From the NCBI RefSeq assembly GCF_038502225.1, contig NW_027196920.1:1-64000 (forward strand): a stretch of DNA of 64,000 bases, written 5' to 3'. The notes below the pieces were generated by a model. It ran no database searches. It was given only the letters and a program-made list of their open reading frames with translations, and had not been told where the DNA came from. The stretch's first letter is position 1. Each line of letters begins with the position of its first letter. Below are positions 47,075-57,509 of the stretch, piece by piece. Source of the DNA: Cherax quadricarinatus. Taxonomy: Eukaryota; Arthropoda; Malacostraca; Decapoda; Parastacidae. A program made the position numbers and the translations under genes.

Positions 47075-47911
47075 ATGCCCTCCATCGAGCAACTTTACCA
47101 ACAGCTTAAGGAAGAATTGAGGTTGGCGAATTTGGAAATTAGGCGATTGACCGAGGAAAACAAGAAGATTCGTAGTAGTCCTCCTGTTTTGAGTCCTCAG
47201 GTCAAGAAGGGAAACTGGTCAGTGGCTGGACAGCAGGGAAAGAAGTTGACGATCAAGAAGACGAATGGAAAGGTAGAAACGATGAAGAAGAAAGAGACTG
47301 CCGTGGAAACTGTTGTGGAAACATCCAATACATTCTCAGTGCTACCCGACGAATGTGAGTTGACTACTGGGAACGACACGACGAAAGACATTAAGGAAGG
47401 TAAGAATATTGTTGTTGTTGGGGATAGCCAAGTTAGGTATATGGATAGGGCGTTCTGCTTGAAGGACAGGAGTAGGAGACAGAGAGTTTGCTTTCCTGGG
47501 GCTGGGATGGAGGATATTGTTAGCCGTCTGGATGACATCATGAGAGGTAATGGGAGCAATCCTATTATCTGTCTCAGTGCTGGAGGCAACGATGTTGGCA
47601 GACGTAGAAGTGAGGACCTGATTAGCAGGTATAGGTCAGCAATAGAAATAATTAGAAGTAAGGGTGGGAACCCTCTCATATGTGGTATTTTGCCAAGGAG
47701 GGGAGTTGGAAGTGAATGGTTGTCCAGGGCAATTGGTGTCAATTGCTGGCTGGACAAATACTGTAAGGAAAATGCGGTAACATTCATTGACAACTGGGAC
47801 CTCTTCTATGGCAGAAATGACATGTATGCTAGGGATGGGGTTCACTTATCTAGGTGTGGGGTGGGAGCACTGGCAACTGCAGTGGAGGGAGCAGTTAGGA
47901 CTTTAAACTAG
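47075..47911 (+). CDS. LINE-C ORF1 protein, coiled coil plus SGNH-hydrolase-like domain
   Basis: 278 residues. The N-terminus (about 5-35, IEQLYQQLKEELRLANLEI, in part) has heptad-like Leu/Ile spacing typical of a coiled coil, followed by a Lys-rich linker. The C-terminal domain has the SGNH blocks in order: NIVVVGDSQVRY (catalytic Ser, about residue 117), ICLSAGGNDVG (Asn block) and ARDGVHLSRCG (Asp/His block) near the end. Esterase-type ORF1 proteins are known in CR1/L2-clade LINEs, where ORF1p is an RNA-binding RNP component; the role of the hydrolase is unclear. The start has a reasonable context (AAGATGC), and the frame is fully open. Confidence 0.85.
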   Translation: MPSIEQLYQQLKEELRLANLEIRRLTEENKKIRSSPPVLSPQVKKGNWSVAGQQGKKLTIKKTNGKVETMKKKETAVETVVETSNTFSVLPDECELTTGNDTTKDIKEGKNIVVVGDSQVRYMDRAFCLKDRSRRQRVCFPGAGMEDIVSRLDDIMRGNGSNPIICLSAGGNDVGRRRSEDLISRYRSAIEIIRSKGGNPLICGILPRRGVGSEWLSRAIGVNCWLDKYCKENAVTFIDNWDLFYGRNDMYARDGVHLSRCGVGALATAVEGAVRTLN

Positions 47912-47925
47912 GAATAGTTAGTGGT

Positions 47926-49222
47926 ATGGGTTTTGGCAGGAAAACAGTGAAGTCCCAGTGTAGTAATATTACGAGTTCTAGGGGAACTAGTAATAATAAG
48001 AACGAGATAGATATTGAAAAGCCAGGGACCTTGGGTGATAAGGACGGTAATAGGTTTAGTAGAAAAATAGAAATGAGCAGGAAGGGTAAAGAGAAAGGAG
48101 AGTCTTTCAATGTTTATTATGCTAATTGCCGTAGTGCTAGGAATAAGATGGACGAGTTGAGATTAGTTGCTAGTGTAGGTAACATTGATGTATTTGCCTT
48201 AACTGAGACGTGGTTTAATTCAAAAAGTCGGGACATGCCTGCGGAATGTCATATTCAGGGTTTTAAATTGTTCCAAGAAGATAGAAGTATTGGGAGGGGG
48301 GGTGGGGTGGCATTGTATGTCCGAGATCGCTTGAACTGTTGCATAAAAACGGGTATTAAGTCTGAAGTAACACATACAGAGTCTGTTTGGATAGAATTTT
48401 CAGAGGGGCATGAAAAACTGATTTTAGGAGTGATATACCGTCCCCCTAACTTAGATAGGGACCAAGGGAAACTACTATGGGAGGAAATTGTTAAGGCCAC
48501 AAGGCACGATAATGTAGTAATTCTAGGAGACTTTAACTTTAGTCATGTTGATTGGAATTTCTTGACTGGGAATTTAGAATCGTACGACTTCTTAGAAGTA
48601 TTTCAGGATTGTTTTTTGAAGCAGTTTGTGACAGAACCTACAAGGGGAAATAACCTGCTTGACTTAGTTATGGCAAACAATGAATCCCTTGTTAATAATT
48701 TAGAAATTTCAGAGGAACTGGGTGCTAGCGACCACAAATCAATTACATTTAGCATTGAATGGAAGTACGATAGTAGCGATAACTCAGTAACAGTCCCAGA
48801 TTTTCGCTTAGCAGATTACGATGGGCTTAGAGAACACTTATCATCTGTTGACTGGGGTAACGAAGAGAGCTATCAATATGACAGTTTTCTGAACACTATA
48901 CATGCTGCTCAAAGAGCGTTTATCCCATATAAAGAAATTAGATCAAATAGAAATGACCCAAAATGGATGAATAATAGGCTCAAATATCTACTAGGGCATA
49001 AGAAAGGAATTTATAGGCGTATCAAAAGAGGTGAGGGTCATCTTATGAATCAGTATATTGACATTAAGAGGGACATTAAAAAGGGGATAAGAAAAGCTAA
49101 AAGGGACTATGAAATTAAAGTTGCTAGGGATTCTAAAACTAACCCAAAAAGTTTTTTCCAGGTCTATAGAACAAAAGTTAGAGATAAGATAGGTCCCCTT
49201 AAAAATAACTATGGGCACCTTA
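47926..49222 (+). pseudogene. LINE-C ORF2, APE endonuclease and RT linker (5' part)
   Basis: From Met at 47926 the frame contains an APE-type endonuclease: NVYYANCRSARNKMDEL (Asn), ALTETWF (catalytic Glu), GVIYRPPN, VILGDFNFSHVDW (Asp/Asn) and ELGASDHKSI (SDH, catalytic Asp-His). A basic linker (KKGIYRRIKRGEG, IRKAKRDYE) leads to RDKIGPLKNNYG at 49210, where the palindrome inserts and a stop follows soon (49227). Endonuclease residues all look intact. Confidence 0.85.
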
Positions 49223-49414
49223 AATAACAAAAAGGCACAATACCGTGACTGGAACGATACACAAATAACCCGCACATAAAAGACAGAAGCTTACGACGAC
49301 GTTTCGGTCCGACTTGGACCATTGACAAAGTCACACAGTGTGACTTTGTCAATGGTCCAAGTCGGACCGAAACGTCGTCGTAAGCTTCTGTCTTTTATGT
49401 GCGGGTTATTTGTG
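49223..49414. mobile_element. 192-bp palindromic insertion with hammerhead-like core and exact 13-bp TSD
   Basis: TATGGGCACCTTA flanks the insert at 49210-49222 and 49415-49427. After a 36-bp lead (AATAACAAAAAGGCACAATA, in part) two perfect 78-bp arms (49259-49336, 49338-49415) meet at a single unpaired A. Each arm carries GGTCCAAGTCGGACC followed by GAAACGTCG, with TTGTCAA in place of CUGANGA, so the ribozyme core is degenerate. Such a hairpin is consistent with inverted Penelope-type terminal repeats. It shifts and stops LINE-C ORF2. Confidence 0.8.
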
Positions 49415-49427
49415 TATGGGCACCTTA

Positions 49428-51070
49428 CTGACAATGAGAATGAAATGTGCTTGATTTTAAATAATTATTTTCTCTCAGTTTTTACACATGAAGACACTAA
49501 CAATATTCCAGTAATTAATTTTTACAGTGGGCTAGAAGAAGATAAATTATGTAACATCACAGTCACTAGTGAGATGGTTGTGAGGCAGATAGACAGACTG
49601 AAGCAAAATAAGTCGCCGGGTCCTGATGAGGTTTTTTCAAGGGTTCTTAAGGAATGCAAAATGGAACTCTGTGAACCATTAACTAATATTTTTAATTTAT
49701 CTCTTCAAACAGGTGTAGTGTCTGATATGTGGAAGATGGCTAATGTAACTCCTATTTTTAAAACAGGGGACAAGTCGTTACCGTCAAATTACCGCCCAAT
49801 AAGCCTGACCTCAATTGTAGGCAAATTACTAGAGTCAATTATAGCTGAGATTATAAGAAGCCATCTCGATAAGCATAGCTTGATTAATGATACTCAGCAT
49901 GGATTCACAAGAGGCCGGTCTTGTCTAACTAATTTATTAACTTTCTTCAGTAAAGCTTTTGAGGCTGTTGACCACAATAAAGAATTTGATATTATTTACT
50001 TAGATTTTAGTAAGGCTTTTGATAGAGTTCCGCACCATAGACTGTTAAAGAAAGTGGCAGCTCATGGCATTGGGGGAAAAGTGCTCTCGTGGATCGAGTC
50101 ATGGCTCACTGACAGGAAGCAGAGAGTGTCCATAAATGGGGTTAAATCCGAGTGGGGATCTGTAACAAGTGGCGTTCCACAGGGATCAGTCTTGGGCCCG
50201 TTGTTGTTTATAATATATATCAATGATCTTGATGAGGGAATTACTAGTGATATGAGCAAATTCGCCGATGACACAAAGATAGGTAGGATAATTGATTCAA
50301 ACGTAGATGTTAGGGAACTTCAGGAGGATTTAAACAAACTCTATTCTTGGTCAGAAAAGTGGCAGATGCAGTTCAATGTAGATAAGTGCAAGGTTCTGAA
50401 GCTTGGGAGTGCCCATAACCCTAGTACTTATAAATTAAATGATGTAGAACTTAGCCATACAGATTGCGAAAAGGACTTGGGGGTTATGGTGAGCAGCAAC
50501 CTTAAACCAAGACAGCAATGCCTAAGCGTACGTAATAAGGCAAATAGATTACTGGGATTTATATCAAGAAGTGTAAGCAACAGAAGTCCAGAGGTCATAC
50601 TGCAGCTTTATACATCATTAGTAAGGCCTCACCTTGATTATGCAGCTCAGTTCTGGTCTCCGTATTACAAAATGGACATAAATTCGTTAGAAAACATTCA
50701 GCGTAGGATGACTAAATTAATACATAGCATCAGAAATCTTCCTTATGAAGAAAGATTAAAGACTCTTAAGTTACATTCACTTGTTAGACGAAGAATGAGG
50801 GGAGACCTGATCGAAGTGTATAAGTGGAAGATAGGTATTAATAAAGGGGATATTAATAAGGTCTTGAGGATGTCTCTCCAAGAGAGAACCCGCAGTAATG
50901 GATTTAAATTAGATAAGTTTAGATTTAGAAAGGACATAGGAAAGTATTGGTTTGGAAATAGGGTAGTTGATGAGTGGAACAGTCTACCTAGTTGGGTTAT
51001 TGAGGCTAGGACTTTGGGTAGTTTCAAATCTAGGTTGGATACGTACATGAGTGGGAAGGGTTGGATTTGA
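49428..51070 (+). pseudogene. LINE-C ORF2, reverse transcriptase (3' part)
   Basis: Continues ORF2 after the insertion, in the original frame once the 205-bp addition is discounted. RT motifs: SPGPDEVFSRVLKE, VTPIFKTGD, LPSNYRPISLTSIVGKLLE, IIYLDFSKAFDRVPHHRLL (motif A), TSGVPQGSVLGPLLFIIYI (motif B), MSKFADDTKIG (motif C), QLYTSLVRPHLDYAAQFWSP and FGNRVVDEWNSLP. The stop is at 51070. No internal stop or frameshift seen. The listed upstream Met at 49322 lies inside the palindrome and is spurious. Confidence 0.85.
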
Positions 51071-51226
51071 GTGGGACTTTCACATCAGAGCTTATTTCTT
51101 GGGTAGCATTGAAAATTGGGTTGGGTAAATGTTTTGTTAGTGGGATGAATTGTAAAGGACCTGCCTAGTATGGGCCAGCAGGCCTCCTGCAGTGTTCCTC
51201 CTTTCTTATGTTCTTATGTTCTTATG

Positions 51227-51550
51227 TATTTTGCACCTCTTTATAAAAAAGGAATTCCATGAATCTGGTTCAGGTACTGCACAAGTAGACATGTTTTCTA
51301 TTTATTTTTCGGATTCTGCAGGATTAACGCCTGTCAGCTGTATTAAGAACTTTGCATTCTTACACATTCTTACACCCGGCTTCGTTAGTGGATTGCTCAA
51401 CATTGATTTATACTGGTCTCTTAGAGTTTCACTCATTTCTTTTTCATCGTCAGTGTGCGATCCTGCTGTAAATAGTGGTCCAAGTCTACCAGTATTTAAC
51501 TTATATTCTGCACGTATAGAAATATTTGCGGGTTTCTCGCAATATCCTGG
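51227..51550 (-). mobile_element. LINE-A' copy 2, middle part
   Basis: Collinear with LINE-A copy 1 around 3735-4050: GAATTCCATGAATCTGG, GGTCCAAGTCTACCAGTATT. It resumes the old LINE after the LINE-C insertion, with no visible target duplication. Heavily mutated. Confidence 0.65.
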
Positions 51551-51985
51551 ACAATATACCTGGTCATAATGTGATTAAAGTGGAGCAAACAAAACTCAAC
51601 AACAGTATATGACTTGCATATTCCTTCACCAGATATAAACTGCAAGTATTTACATGTATACTTATGTACACTATGTACAGTGATAGAATAGTAAAAATAC
51701 AACACGATGACAAAAGATGGAAGAAGCAGAAGCAGAAGCCAGAGAGTGCACCGTAATCAATCAGCAGCTCAGGCAAGGCTGTCACTTCACTTGGCACAAG
51801 TGAACCACGTTGCTTCAGCTTTGGCGGGCTTATCTGTGATTGGTCAACGAACCAAGATACTGATTTAGCGACGGGTACCCTATTGATCGCTAAACCCTTA
51901 GCACCTGGTTTGCTGGTTGGGAGGCAGCCTATATGGGAGTGTGACACATGCCAAATAAAATGTAACATACTCGTAGCATGCCACA
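51551..51985 (-). mobile_element. Unidentified 430-bp insertion, possible solo LTR
   Basis: This block separates two collinear LINE-A' segments and has no LINE counterpart. On the minus strand it begins TGTGGCATGCTACGAG and ends near AATCACATTATGACCA, giving TG...CA ends. It has a TGTACATAAGTATACATG stretch but no certain TSD. Unit identity unknown. Confidence 0.35.
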
Positions 51986-52480
51986 CCTTTGCTCTTCTGT
52001 CTGGTAAGACAGTTCATGTTTTTCTTCTATCTCTGTAATCTCACTGAATAGTTCATCTTTCCTTCGTTGTGACATATTTAAGTTTATAAGCAGTTCAGTG
52101 ACCCTTTTCCCTCCCGTACATTCTTCCACGTTCTCTTTCTATATACGATCTTCTTTAAATTTTCTCAGTGATATATATTTAATGCAAACGTTGTAGGCTT
52201 ATGCATTCAGCTTTTCCAGGCACTGGTGAAGTGTCATGGTGTTCATCAATGTTTCACAGGGTATGTCTTAGTTAATTTTATTCCAGTAAATTCTCTAATT
52301 GTTGAAGTTAAATTTACTGAAAATCCCTTCCGTTGCTAGAGTTTTCCACCCATGAATTTATACTTGTTTGTACCTCTTTAATAAGATCAACTTATATGAT
52401 GTTTAGTAATCTTAAATTGTTCATTTGTCCCTCGCTGTTCATGAAGATCAAATTTAATGTTTTTCATATCCAGTGAGCTC
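51986..52480 (-). mobile_element. LINE-A' copy 2, 5' portion
   Basis: MSQRRKDELFSEITEIEEKH on the minus strand (51929-52129 frame) parallels the LINE-A linker ERLKEVNISEMRRETLVREI. TTGTTGAAGTTAAATTTACTG near 52297 (in part) parallels 4420-4440. Sequence fades beyond 52480. Confidence 0.6.
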
Positions 52481-52499
52481 GGTTATCTACTACAAAGTT

Positions 52500-52640
52500 A
52501 TTAACTTATTAAATTAATAGGAAACAACTCATCACACGAGTCATGCAGCGCCTAGGGAATAGAAAGCAATTAGGTTTGATCCAAGGAATTAAAACTTTGG
52601 TTATTTTGGCAAGGAGCCACTGCCCTTGATGGCAGGAGAG
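52500..52640 (+). mobile_element. GCGCTAAACC-type SINE fragment, diverged
   Basis: CACACGAGTCATGCAGCGCC, then GGTTTGATCCAAGGAATT, resembles the body seen at 41340-41440 (CGGAGGATTATACAGCGCC, CAGATCCAATTCCC). Confidence 0.4.
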
Positions 52641-52728
52641 TTATAAAACTGTAACACACAAGCTCATGGTAAGTGAAGGATGCAACATGTTATATGCTTG
52701 TCTTCTCACATCGTAAATGAGCATTCCG

Positions 52729-52768
<40 letters not shown>

Positions 52769-53153
52769 AAGATTATTCAGACAGTGGTAAATCTTAAGGT
52801 GCTGCAGACGGTACGTGGGCGAAAAATATTCAGTGGTAATAAATGGTAAACCTATAACTGTGGTAGGTAGGTAAGTGGTTGAATAATATACAGTGGTAAC
52901 AGCGGGTAAATTTTCAGGTGTGGCAGGTAGGTGAGCGAGCAACAGCCAGAGAAGATAGGTGACACTCGTGGTTTAATCACTGGTGCTCAGATTAACATAC
53001 GAGGCAGGTGGTGCAACTCATAGTGTATGCACCAGCTGCACATGTTGCCCTCTCGCACCTGATGCTCGCTATATATACTGAATGCTGACCACACACCCAT
53101 GCTCCTCACACACCACGCTCCCCACACAAGTACTTGCTTCTCACTGCCTACAA

Positions 53154-53155
<2 letters not shown>
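52641..53155. other. (CT)n and loose tandem repeat, otherwise unassigned
   Basis: (CT)n at 52732-52767. From 52775 to 52940 a GTGGTAA...GGTA(G/A)GT motif recurs at about 60-65 bp intervals (three diverged units). No gene seen. Confidence 0.5.

Positions 53156-53217
<62 letters not shown>
53156..53217. repeat. (TA)n microsatellite
   Basis: 62 bp of TA directly before the left end (GTCGTGCCGAATA) of a TIR-element copy. Confidence 0.95.
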
Positions 53218-53220
<3 letters not shown>

Positions 53221-53567
53221 GTGCCGAATAAGTAAAACTTGCGAATTTAGCTTAAACAGTAAAGGACTTCTTGCCGAATAGGGTAAGCGAAAATTTGTGT
53301 ATGCAATAATTCCACAAAAATCATTCTGAATCTAACGAAAAAAAAAATTGTCATTGTGTTTATTAAATTATTGTAAACCTATATAAAATATATTTATTGG
53401 ATTAGGCTAAATTAAATTGCGCTTGTTGTAATAAGGTTAGGTAAGTTTCCTAAGGTTATTTTGGTACAAAATCATTAATTTTTATATGAACATAATTGAA
53501 AAAATATATCATTAAATGTATAAGAAAATTTTTTTTAGAAAGGACTAAATTTTAAACGAATTCTTGC
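53218..53567 (+). mobile_element. TIR element copy 2, right end missing
   Basis: Matches 38019-38380 throughout (GTCGTGCCGAATAAG, AATTTGTGTATGCAATAATT, GGATTAGGCTAAATTAAATTG (in part), AACGAATTCTTGCTAG). It stops about 35 bp before the expected right TIR, where LINE-E copy 3 begins. Confidence 0.7.
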
Positions 53568-54262
53568 TAGCTGTTCCCAATTCCTCTCTGGGCACTTGAC
53601 TCGACCCACAGGCCATTCGGACTGGTGTTGCTCTTCGCCTAGTCGCCTCCATTCTCACCGAACATAGGTGTATTTGCGGCAGAGCGACGGCTGATCAATT
53701 CCGACTTCATGTCTCGTGTTCATACATCAGAAGGGAAGTATACTAGACATGAGGAGGTCAACGACATCTTAAAGAGAAGCCTCACCACAGCCCGTTGTCC
53801 AGCTGAACGGGAGCCCCCAAGTAAAGAGGTATGACGGAAGTCAAAAGCGTCCTGATGGAGCCACTATGCTACCTTGGGCGCTAAGCAGGTTGTCTGGGAC
53901 TACACCTGTGCCGCCACATTGGCAGACACTTATTTGCCATACTCGGAAGCTGAAGGGGAGTGGAACCGCCAGCTACAGGGAGACCCAGAAGACCCACAAA
54001 TATGAAGGCCTTCCCCCTTGCTATAACTTCATCCCAGTAGGGTCGGAGACCCTTGGAACATGTGGCAAGTGTGATTTAAAGTTCCCCAAAGAACTGGGTG
54101 AAAAACTCACAGAAACCAAGAATCACAGAACGGCCAGCTTCCTCTTTCAGAGTCTCAGTGTTGCGATCCAGAGGGGAAATGCCTGCAGCATTCTGGGCAC
54201 GCCGCCCACCGCCAGGGAGCTGGACGAAGTGTTCGAGATATAGCTCTGAGATGTTATCTATG
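53568..54262 (+). pseudogene. LINE-E copy 3, C-terminal nuclease fragment
   Basis: Plus-strand sequence closely related to LINE-E copy 1: GGTGTTGCTCTTCGCCTAG, GGTGTATTTGCGGCAGAGC (zinc knuckle), CCTGATGGAGCCACTATGCT (PD region) and VWDYTCAATLADTYLPYS in one frame. The 53866-54243 frame then holds KLTETKNHRTASFLFQSLSV (in part) and ends ELDEVFEI, as in copy 1 (ELDEVFEM). Multiple frameshifts. It is flanked by two inverted TIR-element pieces. Confidence 0.75.
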
Positions 54263-54279
54263 TTGTTCTACTCCCTATT

Positions 54280-54280
<1 letters not shown>

Positions 54281-54312
<32 letters not shown>
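54281..54312. repeat. (TG)n microsatellite
   Basis: About 32 bp of TG just after the LINE-E copy 3 3' region. Confidence 0.9.
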
Positions 54313-54315
<3 letters not shown>

Positions 54316-54325
54316 ATAAATATAT

Positions 54326-54571
54326 AGCAAGAACTCATTTAAAATTAAGTCCTTTCTAAAACTTTCTCTTATTCGTTAAAAGATACATTTTTTTCATTTA
54401 TGTTCATGTAAAAATTAATAATTTTGTACCAAAAGAGCCTTAGAAAACTTACCTAACCTATTATAACAAGCGCAATTTAATTTAGCCTAATCCAACTAAA
54501 TATATTTTAGATAGGTTTACAATAATTGCATAATAAGCAAACACAATGAAATATAGTTTTTTTTTAAAGTA
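54326..54571 (-). mobile_element. TIR element copy 3, inverted partial
   Basis: Reverse complement of the right two-thirds of the 392-bp element (AGCAAGAACTCATTTAAAAT, CTTACCTAACCTATTATAAC, AGCCTAATCCAACTAAATAT). Together with 53218-53567 it forms a long inverted repeat around LINE-E copy 3. Both outer TIR segments nearest the LINE are missing. Confidence 0.7.
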
Positions 54572-55030
54572 AAATTTAATGCATTTAGTACATTGGTATT
54601 TTATAAACAGAGCCATGAGCAGTTTTGGGAGGTTATAATCCAATAGTTTCTTTTGACATTAACATTTTTAAATATAACTTTGGTTTTGAAATTCTTAGGT
54701 AGAGACGGAATTGGCATGCCGAAACGACTGCACTAAGAATGAATGCAATCTATACAAAAACACCAAGAACCACCTATCTCTTGCTTCAGGGAAATTTAAT
54801 TATCATCAAAGAAAGTGACCGTAGCATTAGATTATGTTCACAATCCGCAATAATAACCAAAACCAGTAACATTAATTAAACTTTAAGATCTTTCACAGTA
54901 TTCCAAGTCTGAGCGAAGCTTATTCTCCCAGCACCTGATACTATGATCACCTAATCTCACCTACTTGGTTGGCTACTCACAACTGACTTCATGACTTCCT
55001 TCTTTCACTTCAGGATTCCTCTTCAACCTA
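54572..55030. other. Unassigned sequence
   Basis: AT-rich DNA. No coding signal recognised. It may be the upstream part of a Penelope-like terminal repeat that ends near 55140. Confidence 0.35.
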
Positions 55031-55300
55031 TATCAATACTCATTGTCTTGTTCTCTGTGTGAGTTGATAAAGTCCCTGCTGGACGAAACGTCTTCACAGT
55101 GAAATACCATAACCAGTATTTGTGTCATATTTGCACAGGTGTCAAACACAACCATGGACAGAGTGTCATACCACCATGTAACAGAGGTGTCATACCACAA
55201 TGCCCTCACATACCGGTGTCAATTAGCACAATACCACCACGTATGGGTGCCACATACAAAATATAACATACTGGGTGCCAAAGCTGTAGTCTTCATGCCA
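55031..55300 (+). mobile_element. Penelope-like terminal repeat remnant with hammerhead-like core
   Basis: At 55064-55095 the plus strand reads TTGATAA, AGTCCCTGCTGGAC, GAAACGTC, the same layout as at 26761. Downstream, GTGTCATACCACCATG-like units recur irregularly (55139-55275: GTGTCAAAC, GTGTCATACCACCATG, GTGTCATACCACAATG, GGTGTCAATTAGC, GGGTGCC). No coding part is present. Confidence 0.6.
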
Positions 55301-55552
55301 TCTTTTATTATTATTATTATTAACTTCTAAACACATTCCTTGCTACAACTGGCTGACGAAGGAATATTACCAAAATTGCACTTCCGTCAAAAATGTTATG
55401 ACTAGTAGCTATTTCATCTCGGCCAAGAATAAGCAATAGTACGTATATTAAAATCGCAACTGAAAACACACTAAACAGAAACCAGAAAGCACAAAGAAAA
55501 TTAGAGAGACTTGGGAATACTGATGTGGAAGATATTTTGGGCACAAGAAGGA

Positions 55553-55800
55553 TGTTTTCCAGGAGTTAAAGCCTCCCCGGCCAGGTTCCAGACCAAACCT
55601 CCTGTTGAATAAAGGCCTGATCAACCAGGCTGCTACTGCTGGCCGTACGTAATCCAACGTGCGAACCACAGCCATGCCGGTCGGCAACCGTTTCCAGGAA
55701 CTTATGAAATTTCCTTCAGAAGAAAAGAATTTTGGTGGTAATTTCCTTTATGAATGATGGAAGGACGTTAAAAAAGTGGACAACCTCTGACACTTACTTA
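55553..55800 (-). mobile_element. LINE-A 3'-end fragment
   Basis: CCGGCCAGGTTCCAGACC, GGCCTGATCAACCAGGCTGC, CTGCTGGCCGTACGTAATCC and a long decayed continuation (GGTAATTTCCTTTATGAATG). Diverged LINE-A 3' end. Confidence 0.75.
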
Positions 55801-56155
55801 ACTTAGAGTCACTTTCTGTATCAAGCAAACTGGTGATGAGACCTTAGTAGAAAAATCAGAGGATAAAAGGGAGGAAGAGAAGAAAGTTGGGGCACAAATA
55901 TAGAAATCATAGAAGCAGTAAGAAGATCCAGGGAAGAGAGCGACCTGTCATGGCATGAATGATAAACACAGGGAGGGGAGCACCCTAATGGTGTCTCGAT
56001 TCTCTCTCTCAAGGAGTGACTTCCCTTCCTCTCTAACCACGCTCCACCCTGAAGATATAGTAATTACCTTTAGTAATTAGCATCAACGGAGACATCTGGA
56101 CACCAGTCCTACCTTCCCCCTACACCTCCCTGGATTACTTCCTTCAATGTCGCTA
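55801..56155. other. Unassigned sequence
   Basis: No gene or repeat recognised; moderately purine-rich on the plus strand in its first half. Confidence 0.4.
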
Positions 56156-56212
56156 ATTGGCCATGGACCGGGGGGCGGGGGCGTTGATCCCCGGAAACAC
56201 CCTCCAGGTAAT
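56156..56212 (+). mobile_element. LINE-A 3'-terminal scrap
   Basis: GGCCATGGACCGGGG, GGGGCGTTGATCCCCGG, AACACCCTCCAGGTAA: the last ~55 bp of a LINE-A in plus orientation. Confidence 0.65.
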
Positions 56213-56224
56213 TCCCTCAAGCAG

Positions 56225-56395
56225 CACCTCCAGCAGGAAGGAAAAGTGAGGAGAGTAAGGGAAGAAATGAAAATGGGAGAGGAAGAGGAGGGCAGAGGAA
56301 AGAAATGAGAAAGTTGAAAAGGGTAGCTGAGAGAAAAAGAAAGGGGAGAGAAGTGAGGAGGGAAGGAAGAGGGAAAAGGTTAACAAGTTTACAAA
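56225..56395. repeat. Purine-rich (GGAA/GAGA) tract
   Basis: About 170 bp are almost entirely A and G on the plus strand (GGAAGGAAAAGTGAGGAGAG and similar), giving chance Phe/Leu/Ser-rich frames on the minus strand. Confidence 0.8.
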
Positions 56396-56500
56396 GAACT
56401 TTGACATGAAATACCATTAAACACTTTCAAATGAAAAGGTAAATACCAGTCAATACTCTGTCCACCTAAGACAAACTTTGATACTGAAAGTGAAAACAAC

Positions 56501-57495
56501 GGAAACCAACACGCACACACTGATAAACTAATGTGTAAGTCAACACGCACACACTGATAAACTAATGTGTAAGTCAACACGCACACACTGATAAACTAAT
56601 GTGTAAGTCAACACGCACACACTGATAAACTAATGTGTAAGTCAACACGCACACACTGATAAACTAATGTGTAAGTCAACACGCACACACTGATAAACTA
56701 ATGTGTAAGTCAACACGCACACACTGATAAACTAATGTGTAAGTCAACACGCACACACTGATAAACTAATGTGTAAGTCAACACGCACACACTGATAAAC
56801 TAATGTGTAAGTTAACACGCACACACTGATAAACTAATGTGTAAGTCAACACGCACACACTGATAAACTAATGTGTAAGTCAACACGCACACACTGATAA
56901 ACTAATGTGTAAGTCAACACGCACACACTGATAAACTAATGTGTAAGTCAACACGCACACACTGATAAACTAATGTGTAAGTCAACACGCACACACTGAT
57001 AAACTAATGTGTAAGTCAACACGCACACACATTGATAAACCAATGTGTAAATCAACACGCACACACTGATAAACCAATGTGTAAATCAACACGCACACAT
57101 TGATAAACCAATGTGTAAATCAACACACACACACTGATAAACCAATGTGTAAGTCAACACGCACACACTGATAAACCAATGCGTAAGTCAACACGCACAT
57201 ACTGATAAACCAACGTGTAAGTCAACACACACACACACACACACACACACTGAAACCAATGTGTAAGTCAACACGCACACACTGATAAACCAATGTGTAA
57301 GTCAACACGCACACACATTGATAAACCAACGTGTAAGTCAACACACACACACACACACACACTGATAAACCAATGTGTAAGTCAACACGCACTCACTGAT
57401 AAACCAATGTGTAAGTCAACACGCGCACACACACACTGATAAACCAATGTGTAAGTTAACACGCACACACTGATAAACCAATGTGCAAGTCAAAA
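56501..57495. repeat. 34-bp satellite-like array, about 29 copies
   Basis: Unit GTCAACACGCACACACTG + ATAAACTAATGTGTAA. Units from 56510 to 57020 are almost identical; later ones carry CCAATGTG and variable (CA)n expansions inside the unit (57228-57250, 57342-57361). The array ends directly before the Penelope-like fragment, within a few bp of its hammerhead-like core. Confidence 0.95.
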
Positions 57496-57509
57496 CGCAG
57501 CTCGAAAAA

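Larger units (their letters stand above)
46946..51226 (+). mobile_element. LINE-C copy 1, near full-length CR1-like retrotransposon
   Basis: 4.28 kb: a roughly 125-bp GC-rich 5'UTR, ORF1 (47075-47911), a 14-bp gap, ORF2 (47926-51070 apart from an insertion), a 156-bp 3'UTR and three TTCTTATG octamers (51203-51226). Octamer tails are a CR1 hallmark. It sits inside LINE-A' copy 2. The only lesion I see is the 205-bp addition (192-bp insert plus 13-bp duplication) at 49223. Truncated relatives: 24958, 25566-27479, 37873-38760. Confidence 0.9.

Noticed and set aside
49322..49440. N-terminus of the long RT frame starting at 49322
   Set aside because: This segment is translated palindrome sequence; real ORF2 coding resumes after 49427.
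51227..51550. TSD for the LINE-C copy 1 insertion
   Set aside because: Compared both edges and found no convincing direct repeat; CR1 elements often lack one.
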